From positions 1-64,000 of the forward strand of contig JADJWR010000004.1 of the NCBI GenBank assembly GCA_016716275.1: a stretch of DNA of 64,000 bases, written 5' to 3'. A program made the position numbers and the translations under genes. The notes beneath the pieces are model-generated. The model searched no databases. It was not told the DNA's origin and saw nothing but the letters and a program-made list of their open reading frames with translations. Positions 27,151 to 34,391 of this stretch are shown here, piece after piece. The stretch is from Burkholderiales bacterium (lineage in GTDB: Bacteria > Pseudomonadota > Gammaproteobacteria > Burkholderiales > Burkholderiaceae_F). The first letter of the stretch is position 1. The number at the start of each line of letters is the position of its first letter.

Positions 27151-28173
27151 ATGCTCTTCCCCGCCACCCTCGCCGGCAGCCTGCCTAAGCCATCGTGGCT
27201 CGCCGAGACCGACAAGCTGTGGCCGCAATGGCGCGCCCATGGCGCGGCGCTCGCCGAGGCCAAGCGCGACGCGACGCTGCTGTGGCTGAAGCTGCAGGAG
27301 GACGCGGGGCTGGACGTGGTCGGCGACGGCGAGCAGTCGCGGCAGCACTTCGTGCACGGTTTTCTCGAGGCGGTCGACGGCATCGACTTCGAGCACAAGG
27401 TCGAGATGGGCATCCGCGCCGACCGCTACAAGGCGATGGTGCCGCAGGTGGTGGGGCCGCTGAAGCTGAAGGGCCGCGTGCACGCGACCGAAGCGCGGCT
27501 GGCGCGCGCGCACACCGGCAAGAAGCTGAAGATCACGCTGCCCGGCCCGATGACGATCGTCGACACGGTGGCCGACCGCCACTACGGCGACCGGATGAAG
27601 ATGGCGATGGCGTTCGCCGAGCTGCTGAACCAGGAAGCGCGCGCGCTCGAGGCCGACGGCGTGGACGTGATCCAGTTCGACGAACCGGCCTTCAACGTCT
27701 ACATGAAGGAGGCTGCCGACTGGGGCGTACAGGCGCTGGAGAAGGCTGCCGCAGGCCTCGCCTGCACGACCGCCGTGCACATCTGCTACGGCTACGGCAT
27801 CCAGGCCAACATCGACTGGAAGAAGTCGCTCGGCGAGCAGTGGCGCCAGTACGAGCAGGTCTTCCCGGCGCTGGCGAGAAGCTCGCTCAGGCAGGTCTCG
27901 CTCGAGTGCATCCACTCGCACGTGCCGCTGGAGCTGATGCGGCTGCTCGACGGCAAGGACGTGCTGGTCGGCGTGATCGACGTGGCGTCGAACGAGATCG
28001 AGACGGCGGAGGAGGTGGCCGACACCCTCGGCCGTGCGCTGCAGTTCGTGCCGAAGCAACGCCTGTATGCCTGCACCAACTGCGGCATGGCGCCGATGCC
28101 GCGCGAGGTGGCGGTGAAGAAGCTCGAGGCGCTGGCGCAGGGAGCGGCGCTGGCGCGTAGCCGCTACGGCTGA
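27151..28173 (+). CDS. Core-MetE-type (folate-independent-like) methionine synthase
   Basis: 340-residue protein equal to the C-terminal catalytic half of cobalamin-independent MetE. It starts MLFPATLAGSLPKPSWLAE, carries VVGDGEQSRQHFVHGFLEAV and DVIQFDEPAFNVYMKE, and has the zinc ligands in TTAVHICYGYG (His, Cys) and YACTNCGMAPMPREV (Cys). Full MetE has about 750 residues, so the folate-binding N-terminal half is absent. Short enzymes of this kind form the Mes families that use other methyl donors; some (MesD) need a DUF1852 partner, which is not next to this gene. Methyl donor unknown. GGAGG lies eight bases before ATG 27151. Confidence 0.88.
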   Translation: MLFPATLAGSLPKPSWLAETDKLWPQWRAHGAALAEAKRDATLLWLKLQEDAGLDVVGDGEQSRQHFVHGFLEAVDGIDFEHKVEMGIRADRYKAMVPQVVGPLKLKGRVHATEARLARAHTGKKLKITLPGPMTIVDTVADRHYGDRMKMAMAFAELLNQEARALEADGVDVIQFDEPAFNVYMKEAADWGVQALEKAAAGLACTTAVHICYGYGIQANIDWKKSLGEQWRQYEQVFPALARSSLRQVSLECIHSHVPLELMRLLDGKDVLVGVIDVASNEIETAEEVADTLGRALQFVPKQRLYACTNCGMAPMPREVAVKKLEALAQGAALARSRYG

Positions 28174-28200
28174 GGGTCGTGCCGGCGGCCGGCGCCTTCC

Positions 28201-28839
28201 TCAGCGCCCGCCGGGCAGTGGCGCCAGCGGGCCGCCGGTGAGACCGGCGAAGGTCGACCGCTCGAGCAGGTCAACGATCTCCGCATCGCTGAACGCGCCG
28301 CCCAGCTTCAGGTAGTCGACCACCGGGTCGCAGGTACGTGCGAACAGGATGAAGAGCACGAGCTCGACCGGCAGGTCGGCGGCCAGATCGCCCGCCTGCT
28401 GCGCGGCGCTGATCCATCCCGACAGCGCTTCGCCCAGTTCGTTGAGCCGGCGCACGTACTCGTCATTGCGCATCAGCGCGTCGCGCAGCGACGAGCGCGT
28501 CGACGGCAGCCGCGGCATCTCGCCGCGCAGTTGTTCCTCCACCGCCCAGCGCAGCAGCGCGCGCAGCTTGAGCAGCGCCGGCGCGTCGGCCGGCTGGGCG
28601 TGGACCACGTCGAGCGCCCGACCGAGCAACCGCACCATCGCAGCGCCGGCCAGCGCCTCCTTCGAATCGAACAGCTTGTACAGGCTCGGCTTGGCAATGC
28701 CGACCTCGGCCGCGACCTGATCGACCGTCATCAGGTCGTAGCCCTTCTGCGCCAGCAGTCCATTGACAGCCTGAAGGATGACCGCCTCCTTCAACCTAAG
28801 TTGCTGTTCTTTGAGGGAAATTCTCTCTGTCGCTACCAT
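28201..28839 (-). CDS. TetR/AcrR family transcriptional regulator
   Basis: 212-residue repressor. The N-terminal helix-turn-helix is YDLMTVDQVAAEVGIAKPSL followed by YKLFDSKEAL, near residues 35-60; the ligand-binding domain is alpha-helical. Divergent from the DUF4397 lipoprotein gene. Two copies of a TGAACT-N2-TCAGTT-type dyad lie between them, close to its own start, so autoregulation and control of the lipoprotein gene are likely. The ligand is unknown. Confidence 0.92.
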   Translation of the reverse strand: MVATERISLKEQQLRLKEAVILQAVNGLLAQKGYDLMTVDQVAAEVGIAKPSLYKLFDSKEALAGAAMVRLLGRALDVVHAQPADAPALLKLRALLRWAVEEQLRGEMPRLPSTRSSLRDALMRNDEYVRRLNELGEALSGWISAAQQAGDLAADLPVELVLFILFARTCDPVVDYLKLGGAFSDAEIVDLLERSTFAGLTGGPLAPLPGGR

Positions 28840-28872
28840 GGGATTCGGGTTTTTACCATATAGTAATCAAAT

Positions 28873-28918
28873 TGAACTGTTCAGTTATACTGCGCGCCGG
28901 ACTGAACTCATCAGTTCA
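28873..28918. promoter_or_regulatory. Paired operator, likely bound by the TetR regulator
   Basis: Two copies of TGAACTNNTCAGTT start at 28873 and 28903, exactly 30 bases apart. The second (28903-28918) is a perfect dyad TGAACT/AGTTCA with a CATC centre. They sit in an unusually AT-rich stretch between the divergent TetR and DUF4397 genes. The 30-base phasing places the dimers on the same helix face. Confidence 0.7.
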
Positions 28919-29040
28919 TTCTTAAAACCTTGCAGGAATTCTAGCGAAACCCGCGGTCCCGCCAAGCACCCCGACGAGATCGCCCACCGAAACCTGCCTG
29001 CCCGGCAGCCCATGCTCGATTTCTGGATACGGAGAATCTG

Positions 29041-30447
29041 ATGGCTCGCTTTACCCGCTTATCCGCCCGCGCCGCGCTCGTCGCGCTGGCCGCGGCCGGA
29101 CTTGCCGCCTGCGGCAGCGACGACGACCCGCCGGCACCGGCGACCACCCAACTGCAGGTGATCCACGCCTCGGCCGACACGCCGGCGGTCGACGTCTACG
29201 TCAACGGCAACCGCTCGCTTTCCGGCGTCACCTTCGGTCAGGCCTCCGGCTTCGGTCCGGTCAACGCGGGTCCGACCCGCGTCCAGGTGACCGCCGCCGG
29301 CCAGCCGGCCAGCGCCGCGCCGATCGACGCCACGCTGCTGCTGGCCCCCAGCCGCGACTACACGGCGATCGCCGTCGGCAGCGGCACCACCGGCGCGACC
29401 CGGCTGCAGGCAGTCGTCGTCGATGACAACGGCGCCGCCCCGGCGGCCGGCCAGGTCAAGCTGCGCGTGGTGCACGGCGCGCCGGCGGTGCCGGCGGTCG
29501 ACATCTTCGTCACCGCGCCCGACGCCGCCCTGCCGGCCGCGCCGACCATCGACAACCTTGCCTTCGCCCAGCAGGCGCCGGCCTCGGGCAGTGCCGCGCT
29601 CGCCGTGCCGGCAGGCAGCTACCGCATCCGTGCCGTCGTCGACGGCCAGACGGCGATCGCCTTCGACTCCGGCGCGGTCAACCTCGCCGCGGGCGCCGAC
29701 ATCGTCATCGTCGCGGTGCCCGACGCCGGCCCCGGCCTGTCGCCGGTGCAGTTGCTGGTCGCCGCGAAGGGCGCCAGCGCCGCCTTCGTCCGCGACAGTC
29801 GCGCCGCGGTCCGCGTCGGCCACTTCTCGCCGAACGTGCCCGGCGTCGACGTGTTCCTCAAAGCGCCCGGCGCGGCCAACTCGGTCGACAACCGCGTGCT
29901 GCAGAACGTCACTTTCCCGCAGGACTCCGGCTTCCTCGAGGTCCCCGCGGGCACCTACGACGCCTCGGTGGCGCTGACCGGCTCGCTGGCCGGCGTGCTC
30001 GACGTCAACGGCGCGACGCTGGCACGCGGCAGCAGCACCAGCGTCTTCGCCATCGGCCTGCTCAACGGCACCGGCACACAGGAACTGCGTCTGGCCGCCT
30101 ACGCCGACGATCGCACGCCGGCGGCCGGAGCGGCGAAGGTCCGCGTGATCCACCTGTCGCCGGACGCGCCGGCGGTCGACGTGGTCGTTCTCAGTGGCGG
30201 CAGCATCGCCGCTCGGCCGGTGCAAAACCTCGCCTTCCCCGATGCCACCGCGTCCTCGCTGACGCTGCCGCCAGGCACCTACCTTGTCGGCGTCACGCCG
30301 GCCGGCCAGGACACGGTGGTCGCGCAGCAGGAGTTCACGCTTGGCGCCGGCGACGTGGTGACCATCGCCGCGGTCGGCTGCCTGTCGACTACCGGCGCCT
30401 GCGCCGGCGGTCAGCCGTTCCAGTTCAAGGTGCTGGACGACCGCTGA
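29041..30447 (+). CDS. DUF4397 repeat lipoprotein
   Basis: 468-residue exported lipoprotein: signal RAALVALAAAGLAACG with the lipobox Cys at about residue 24. The mature part holds four similar DUF4397-type modules, each opened by a variant of V-x-H-x-S/A-x-x-x-P-A-V-D-V: VIHASADTPAVDVYVNG, VVHGAPAVPAVDIFVTA, VGHFSPNVPGVDVFLKA and VIHLSPDAPAVDVVVLS. Such modules are predicted beta-sandwiches on the cell surface; no activity is known. GGAGAA lies upstream of ATG 29041. Transcription is probably under the divergent TetR regulator, and a strong hairpin follows the stop. Confidence 0.88.
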   Translation: MARFTRLSARAALVALAAAGLAACGSDDDPPAPATTQLQVIHASADTPAVDVYVNGNRSLSGVTFGQASGFGPVNAGPTRVQVTAAGQPASAAPIDATLLLAPSRDYTAIAVGSGTTGATRLQAVVVDDNGAAPAAGQVKLRVVHGAPAVPAVDIFVTAPDAALPAAPTIDNLAFAQQAPASGSAALAVPAGSYRIRAVVDGQTAIAFDSGAVNLAAGADIVIVAVPDAGPGLSPVQLLVAAKGASAAFVRDSRAAVRVGHFSPNVPGVDVFLKAPGAANSVDNRVLQNVTFPQDSGFLEVPAGTYDASVALTGSLAGVLDVNGATLARGSSTSVFAIGLLNGTGTQELRLAAYADDRTPAAGAAKVRVIHLSPDAPAVDVVVLSGGSIAARPVQNLAFPDATASSLTLPPGTYLVGVTPAGQDTVVAQQEFTLGAGDVVTIAAVGCLSTTGACAGGQPFQFKVLDDR

Positions 30448-30475
30448 CCGGTCGGTCCGCGCCGGCGGTTCGATA

Positions 30476-30507
30476 GCGGGCCGGACGCTTCGCGGCGTCC
30501 GGCCCGC
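30476..30507. terminator. Strong hairpin between convergent genes
   Basis: Perfect 13-base stem GCGGGCCGGACGC/GCGTCCGGCCCGC with a six-base TTCGCG loop. It lies between the convergent DUF4397 and 584-residue genes. No T-run follows, so it may act as a bidirectional or Rho-assisted terminator. Confidence 0.6.
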
Positions 30508-30530
30508 GGCTTCCTGGACGACGGGATCCG

Positions 30531-32285
30531 CTACCGCCGGAGCCGCGCCGCACGCCGCTGCGCAGCGTCGCCGAGCGCCGCGCGCAGCCTGGCGTGGCCA
30601 CGCATGCCGGCGATGAACTCGCGCTCCCGCACCGCCCAGCGCGCGCGGACGACCTGGGCAAGCGCGTCGCGATCGACCTTCGCCCAGGCCGCCAGGTCGT
30701 CGATCTGCGCCAGGATCGGCGCGAACTGCGCCAGTCCCCGTCGCTCGATCGCGCCGCAATCAGCGAGGCGGACGCCGAGCAGACCGGCGATCCGCCTGGT
30801 CAGCCGCGCGATCGCCTCGGCGCGGCTGGCCACGCCTTCGCGCGCGAGCACCGGCGTGATGCCGGCGGCCAGATGTCCCAGCCAGGCCTCGTCGAAGAAC
30901 GTCGTACCGGCGTCATCGGAGAGATCGAGATGGATGTCGCAGGCGGCCAGCCTGCGCAGGGTGGCGATCGGCACCCGGTAGCCGCGCTCGGCGCGCAGCC
31001 GCGCGATCTCGCGCTCGGCCAGCACGCGCACCGCGGCGTCGGCCGAGCGGAAGCCAAGCCGGTAATAGAACCAGTAGGCGCCGCTTTGCAGCGCCTCGTC
31101 GTTGCCGGCGCCGAACTGGTAGGGATTGACGATGAACCGCTGGTTGCCGGTGATCGTGTGCATCGTCCGCAGCGCCTGCTCGAAGGCGAAGGCCGCCTCG
31201 GAGCCGCGGAACTCGGGGAACACGTTGATGCCGGTGTTCACCTGCGCGAACAGCGTGGTGAAGCCGCCGTAGCCGATCGGCATGCCGTTGGCGAGCAGCA
31301 GGTGGCCATAGGTCGCCTCGAGCAGGTCGCGCCGCGCCGGCGCCACGCCGATCGCCGCGAACTGCAGGCCGGCACCGAGGTCAGCCAGATAGCACTCGTC
31401 GAGGTTCGGCTGCTCGACCTGCAGCACGGTGCGCGTGCGCGACCACAGCGCGGCGCGCCAGACGTCGAGCAGCCTGGCCGCCGCGCGCGGCGACAGCCGC
31501 TCGATCGCGATCGGCTGCACGATCGCGGTGCGCGCATCGCCCGAAGGCCGGCGCATGCCGCCTTGGCGCGGCACGACCGGGCCGCGCAGCACGTTGCAGG
31601 TGATGCCGCAGCGGTCGTCGAGCCGCCAGGCGAGCGGCACCTCGGCCGCGTCGAAGTCTCGATCGAACGCCTGCCGCACTGCGCCGGCGCCCGCCTGCGC
31701 GAGCAGCCAGGCGAGATCGCTGCCGCTTCGCCCGTCGCTTGCCTGCGCCAGCCATCGGCGCAGGCCGGCTTTCGACAGGTCGACGGCCTCCGCTTCCATC
31801 GGTGCGAGCCGCGGCGCGATCAGCGCCGCCAGCGCGTCGGCCGCCGTCTCGGCCTGCCAGTCGAGCGCCACGGCGCCGGCAGATCGCCGCTGCATCCAGC
31901 GGGCAGCGCTGGCGGCGTAGCTGTGCCGCGTGACGCTGCCGGCGGCGCCGGAGTCATCGAGCTGCTCGCGCTGCGCTCGCGGCAGCCGCGCCAGCCGTGC
32001 CGCGAACCCCGCCGCCAGGCGCCGCGCCGCGCGATGCACGGCCGCATCGTCGGGAAAGCCGCTCAGGTAGCAGACGATCCGCTGCAGCGCGAGCAGCTGC
32101 CGGGCACGGTCGAGGCGCAGCGGGCCGAGCTCGGTGAGCAAGCGCCGCTTCTCCGCGCTCGCCGTGCCGCCATAGAGGGCGAGCAGCTTCTCCAGCGCGC
32201 GCAGCAGCCGATTCAGCTGCGCCGTCGCGCGGCGCGCGTCGTCGCGCGACGCCACGCTCGCTCGCCGGGGTCGCCTGGTCGCCAT
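30531..32285 (-). CDS. Unrecognised 584-residue protein with a GNAT-like segment
   Basis: No family recognised. It is hydrophilic with no signal peptide or membrane helix. Residues about 1-220 are helical and rich in Arg and Ala. Residues about 320-415 resemble an acetyltransferase core: ANGMPIGYGGFTTLFAQVN, then VFPEFRGSEAAFAFEQALR (pyrophosphate-loop-like RGSEAA) and NDEALQSGAYWFYYRLGF (motif-B-like). Two Cys occur close together in CGITCNV. The start ATG 32285 lies three bases after the ChaN stop, and ChaN starts three bases after the signal-peptidase-like stop, so the three genes form one operon. Function unknown; an N-acyl transfer role is only suggested by the fold guess. Confidence 0.7.
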   Translation of the reverse strand: MATRRPRRASVASRDDARRATAQLNRLLRALEKLLALYGGTASAEKRRLLTELGPLRLDRARQLLALQRIVCYLSGFPDDAAVHRAARRLAAGFAARLARLPRAQREQLDDSGAAGSVTRHSYAASAARWMQRRSAGAVALDWQAETAADALAALIAPRLAPMEAEAVDLSKAGLRRWLAQASDGRSGSDLAWLLAQAGAGAVRQAFDRDFDAAEVPLAWRLDDRCGITCNVLRGPVVPRQGGMRRPSGDARTAIVQPIAIERLSPRAAARLLDVWRAALWSRTRTVLQVEQPNLDECYLADLGAGLQFAAIGVAPARRDLLEATYGHLLLANGMPIGYGGFTTLFAQVNTGINVFPEFRGSEAAFAFEQALRTMHTITGNQRFIVNPYQFGAGNDEALQSGAYWFYYRLGFRSADAAVRVLAEREIARLRAERGYRVPIATLRRLAACDIHLDLSDDAGTTFFDEAWLGHLAAGITPVLAREGVASRAEAIARLTRRIAGLLGVRLADCGAIERRGLAQFAPILAQIDDLAAWAKVDRDALAQVVRARWAVREREFIAGMRGHARLRAALGDAAQRRAARLRR

Positions 32286-32288
32286 CGA

Positions 32289-33149
32289 TCAGCGCCGCAT
32301 CGGGATCGATGCGCAGGGATCGGCGCGCGGCTGCGCCGGCGTCGCGAATGCGACATCGAAGTGGCGCGCCGCGTCGGCGTCGGCCTTGTCGCGCTCGAGC
32401 AGGCCGATGGCGATCACCTGCGCGCGCTCCGCTTCATCGAGGAAGAAAGGCAGGCCGATGTCGGTGCGCGCGTGGCCGTTGCCGGTGAGCAGCACCACGC
32501 CGCGCGCGAAGTGCGGGCGGATCGCCTCGGCCAGCGACAGGTCGCGGGCGATCTGCGCCCGCGCCATCGACGGCAGCGCGTCGGCCGGCAGGCGATTGCA
32601 GTGGCCGTCGTCGATCGCCCTCTCGTGCGCGGTGAGCAGCGCCGGTGGCAGCGCATCGAGCGCGAAGCGCGCGCGGGTCGCCGCGTCGAACACCGCCTCG
32701 AAGCCCTGTGTGGCCACCCGCATCGCGTCGGCGCGCGACAGGTTGGCGGCAACGATCGGCAGGTCGTGCTCCAGCGCCAGTTCGACGAACGGCCGATACA
32801 GCGGCCAGTCCCAGCCGCGCGCCGGGCGCGCCCGCTCGATCAGGTGCTCGGCCAGCGTGTGGCCGGTCGGCGGCGCCTCGCGCCGCGCGCGGTCGATGTC
32901 GGCCTGCCGCTCGCGGTCGAACTGCTCGAAGGCGATCGCCGGCCGCGCCCCGCCGGCCAGCAGGCGGCGCAGCGCCGCAGCGCGCGTCGCGTGCTGCTCG
33001 GCGTTGTCGTGCACCTCGCCGAGCAGCACCACCGGCCGGCGCGCCATCGCCTCGGCGAGCGCCGGCGCGCTGAAGTCGTCGCGCACGGCGTTGGCCAGTG
33101 CCGGCGCGGCGAGCGAGGCCAACAGCAGGGCAGCGGCGACCGAACGCAT
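32289..33149 (-). CDS. ChaN-like haem-binding protein
   Basis: 286-residue exported protein of the ChaN/Tiki-like superfamily, in which Campylobacter ChaN binds haem at the outer membrane. Signal SVAAALLLASLAAPALA. Superfamily motifs: VVLLGEVHDNAEQHATR (Glu, His), AIAFEQFDRERQADID, and GVVLLTGNGHARTDIG with the second His region. There is no lipobox, so it would be periplasmic. It is the middle gene of a three-gene operon; a PNPOx-fold protein of the haem-use (HugZ-like) superfamily lies 185 bases upstream of the operon, which fits a haem theme weakly. Confidence 0.85.
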   Translation of the reverse strand: MRSVAAALLLASLAAPALANAVRDDFSAPALAEAMARRPVVLLGEVHDNAEQHATRAAALRRLLAGGARPAIAFEQFDRERQADIDRARREAPPTGHTLAEHLIERARPARGWDWPLYRPFVELALEHDLPIVAANLSRADAMRVATQGFEAVFDAATRARFALDALPPALLTAHERAIDDGHCNRLPADALPSMARAQIARDLSLAEAIRPHFARGVVLLTGNGHARTDIGLPFFLDEAERAQVIAIGLLERDKADADAARHFDVAFATPAQPRADPCASIPMRR

Positions 33150-33152
33150 TGC

Positions 33153-33599
33153 CTACTGCTCCAGTCCCGGCCGCCACTTCAGCCGCGACAGCGGCCAGGC
33201 GCGCAGCAGCACCCGGCCCTCGATCTCGTCGCGGCCGAGCACCGAGTGGCCGTGGTGAGCCAGCTCGTCGTCGACCGCGAACTCGTCCGGGCCGAGCGTG
33301 CGCAGCATGGTGCCGCTGGCCAGCACCGGATCGCCGGGGCCGCCGCGCACCCGCTTCAGGATCCGGCCGCGCGGCTCGCCAGGAATCTGCAGCGAGACGA
33401 TCTCGCCGGGGCGATAGTCGATGAACTGGCCGCTGGCGCGGTCGACGACGATCGCGTCGCCGTCGAGCAGTGCCGGGGCCATGAAGTCGCCGATCACCAG
33501 CCCGCGGCTGAACAGGAAGCTCACCGACGCCGTGGTGACGGCGAAGGCCGCCAGCAACGCCAGAGCCGCGCGCGCGAGATCGCCGCGGATACGACTCAT
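33153..33599 (-). CDS. S26 signal-peptidase-like protein lacking the catalytic serine
   Basis: 148-residue protein with one N-terminal membrane helix (ARAALALLAAFAVTTASVSF) and the S26 layout. Where active enzymes have G-x-S-M-x-P, this reads VIGDFMAPALLDGD, so the nucleophile Ser is Phe (codon TTC). The general-base Lys region is kept: RILKRVRGGPGD, followed by GPDEFAVDDELAHHGHSVLGRDEI. It may be an inactive scaffold or chaperone-like relative, or the substitution may be a recent change, since one base would restore Ser. First gene of an operon with the ChaN-like and 584-residue proteins. Confidence 0.8.
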   Translation of the reverse strand: MSRIRGDLARAALALLAAFAVTTASVSFLFSRGLVIGDFMAPALLDGDAIVVDRASGQFIDYRPGEIVSLQIPGEPRGRILKRVRGGPGDPVLASGTMLRTLGPDEFAVDDELAHHGHSVLGRDEIEGRVLLRAWPLSRLKWRPGLEQ

Positions 33600-33783
33600 G
33601 GCGGCCCGCCGCGGCGGCTGACCGCGCCCGCGGGCACTGCTGCTGAAAACGCTCGGCGGCACATCGGCATCATCGTCGCTGAGGCGGCGCCGCGGCGGCG
33701 CGGCTCGCCCGGCGGCGGTCAATCCTGCCCGCCGGATGATGCCCGATCCGGCGCCGGGGCAAGGGAGGCAAACCCCGGCGCTG

Positions 33784-34272
33784 CTAAACCTCGCGCAGCG
33801 CGCGGGCGAAGACCTCGGGCGTCAGGCTCACCGCCTGAGCGAAGCCGCCGATGAAGCGCAGCGCGACCGGCCGGATCGCGAACAGCGAGAAGTCGGCCAG
33901 CGCGAAGGTGTCGACCGCCTCCGGAAAGCGGCGCAGGTACAGCGCCCGCGCCTGCGCGTAGCGGTCGGAGTCGCGGTCGAGCGGCGAGGCGTCGCCCTGA
34001 ATGGTCGCCCGCGGCCGCGCCTGCGGCCGGCCGCCGTCGTCGGGTGCGACGACGAGCAGGCTCACCCGCGGGTGCTCGCGCATGTCGCGCGTGTGCGGCG
34101 ACAGGCCGCTGACGTGGATCAGCAGCGCCGGCCCGACCGGCTCGAGCGCGAACGGCGCCATCGACACGTACGGCTCGCCCCGGTGCAGCGTGCCGAGCGC
34201 GGCGATCGGCTGGCGCTGCAGCAGCGTGCGCAGCGCTGCTGCAGCTTCGGGCGCCATCGGCATGGCCGTCAT
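33784..34272 (-). CDS. Pyridoxamine-phosphate-oxidase-fold (HugZ-like) protein
   Basis: 162-residue FMN-binding split-barrel protein: QPIAALGTLHRGEPYVSMAPF opens the barrel, LIHVSGLSPHTRDMREHPRVSLLV is the typical FMN/dimer region, and a final RPVALRFIGGFAQAVSL matches HugZ-type haem-use proteins. Cytosolic. The likely role is FMN- or haem-linked, but it could be a general stress flavoprotein. It lies upstream of the ChaN operon with a gap, so co-regulation is uncertain. Confidence 0.82.
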   Translation of the reverse strand: MTAMPMAPEAAAALRTLLQRQPIAALGTLHRGEPYVSMAPFALEPVGPALLIHVSGLSPHTRDMREHPRVSLLVVAPDDGGRPQARPRATIQGDASPLDRDSDRYAQARALYLRRFPEAVDTFALADFSLFAIRPVALRFIGGFAQAVSLTPEVFARALREV

Positions 34273-34391
34273 CGTCAGGTCGAGCGGGCTCGGGCGGCGA
34301 CCGGAGCCAGGGGCGCCGGCCGCCCGCGCAGCTTAGGCGATCCGCGGCGCGGCGTTGCGGACGGACGCGCCGCGCCCGCCGTCGTAGGCCG

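Noticed and set aside
28935..28958. Fourth ECF promoter candidate before the DUF4397 gene (GGAATTCT)
   Set aside because: The downstream element reads GGTC rather than CGT at the required offset, and the nearby TetR operators explain regulation better.
30594..33854. Very long open frame (1086 codons) on the plus strand
   Set aside because: It lies antisense to the 584-residue, ChaN-like and signal-peptidase-like genes. Its translation is rich in Arg, Gln and Ala with no domain, as expected of a shadow frame in very GC-rich DNA.
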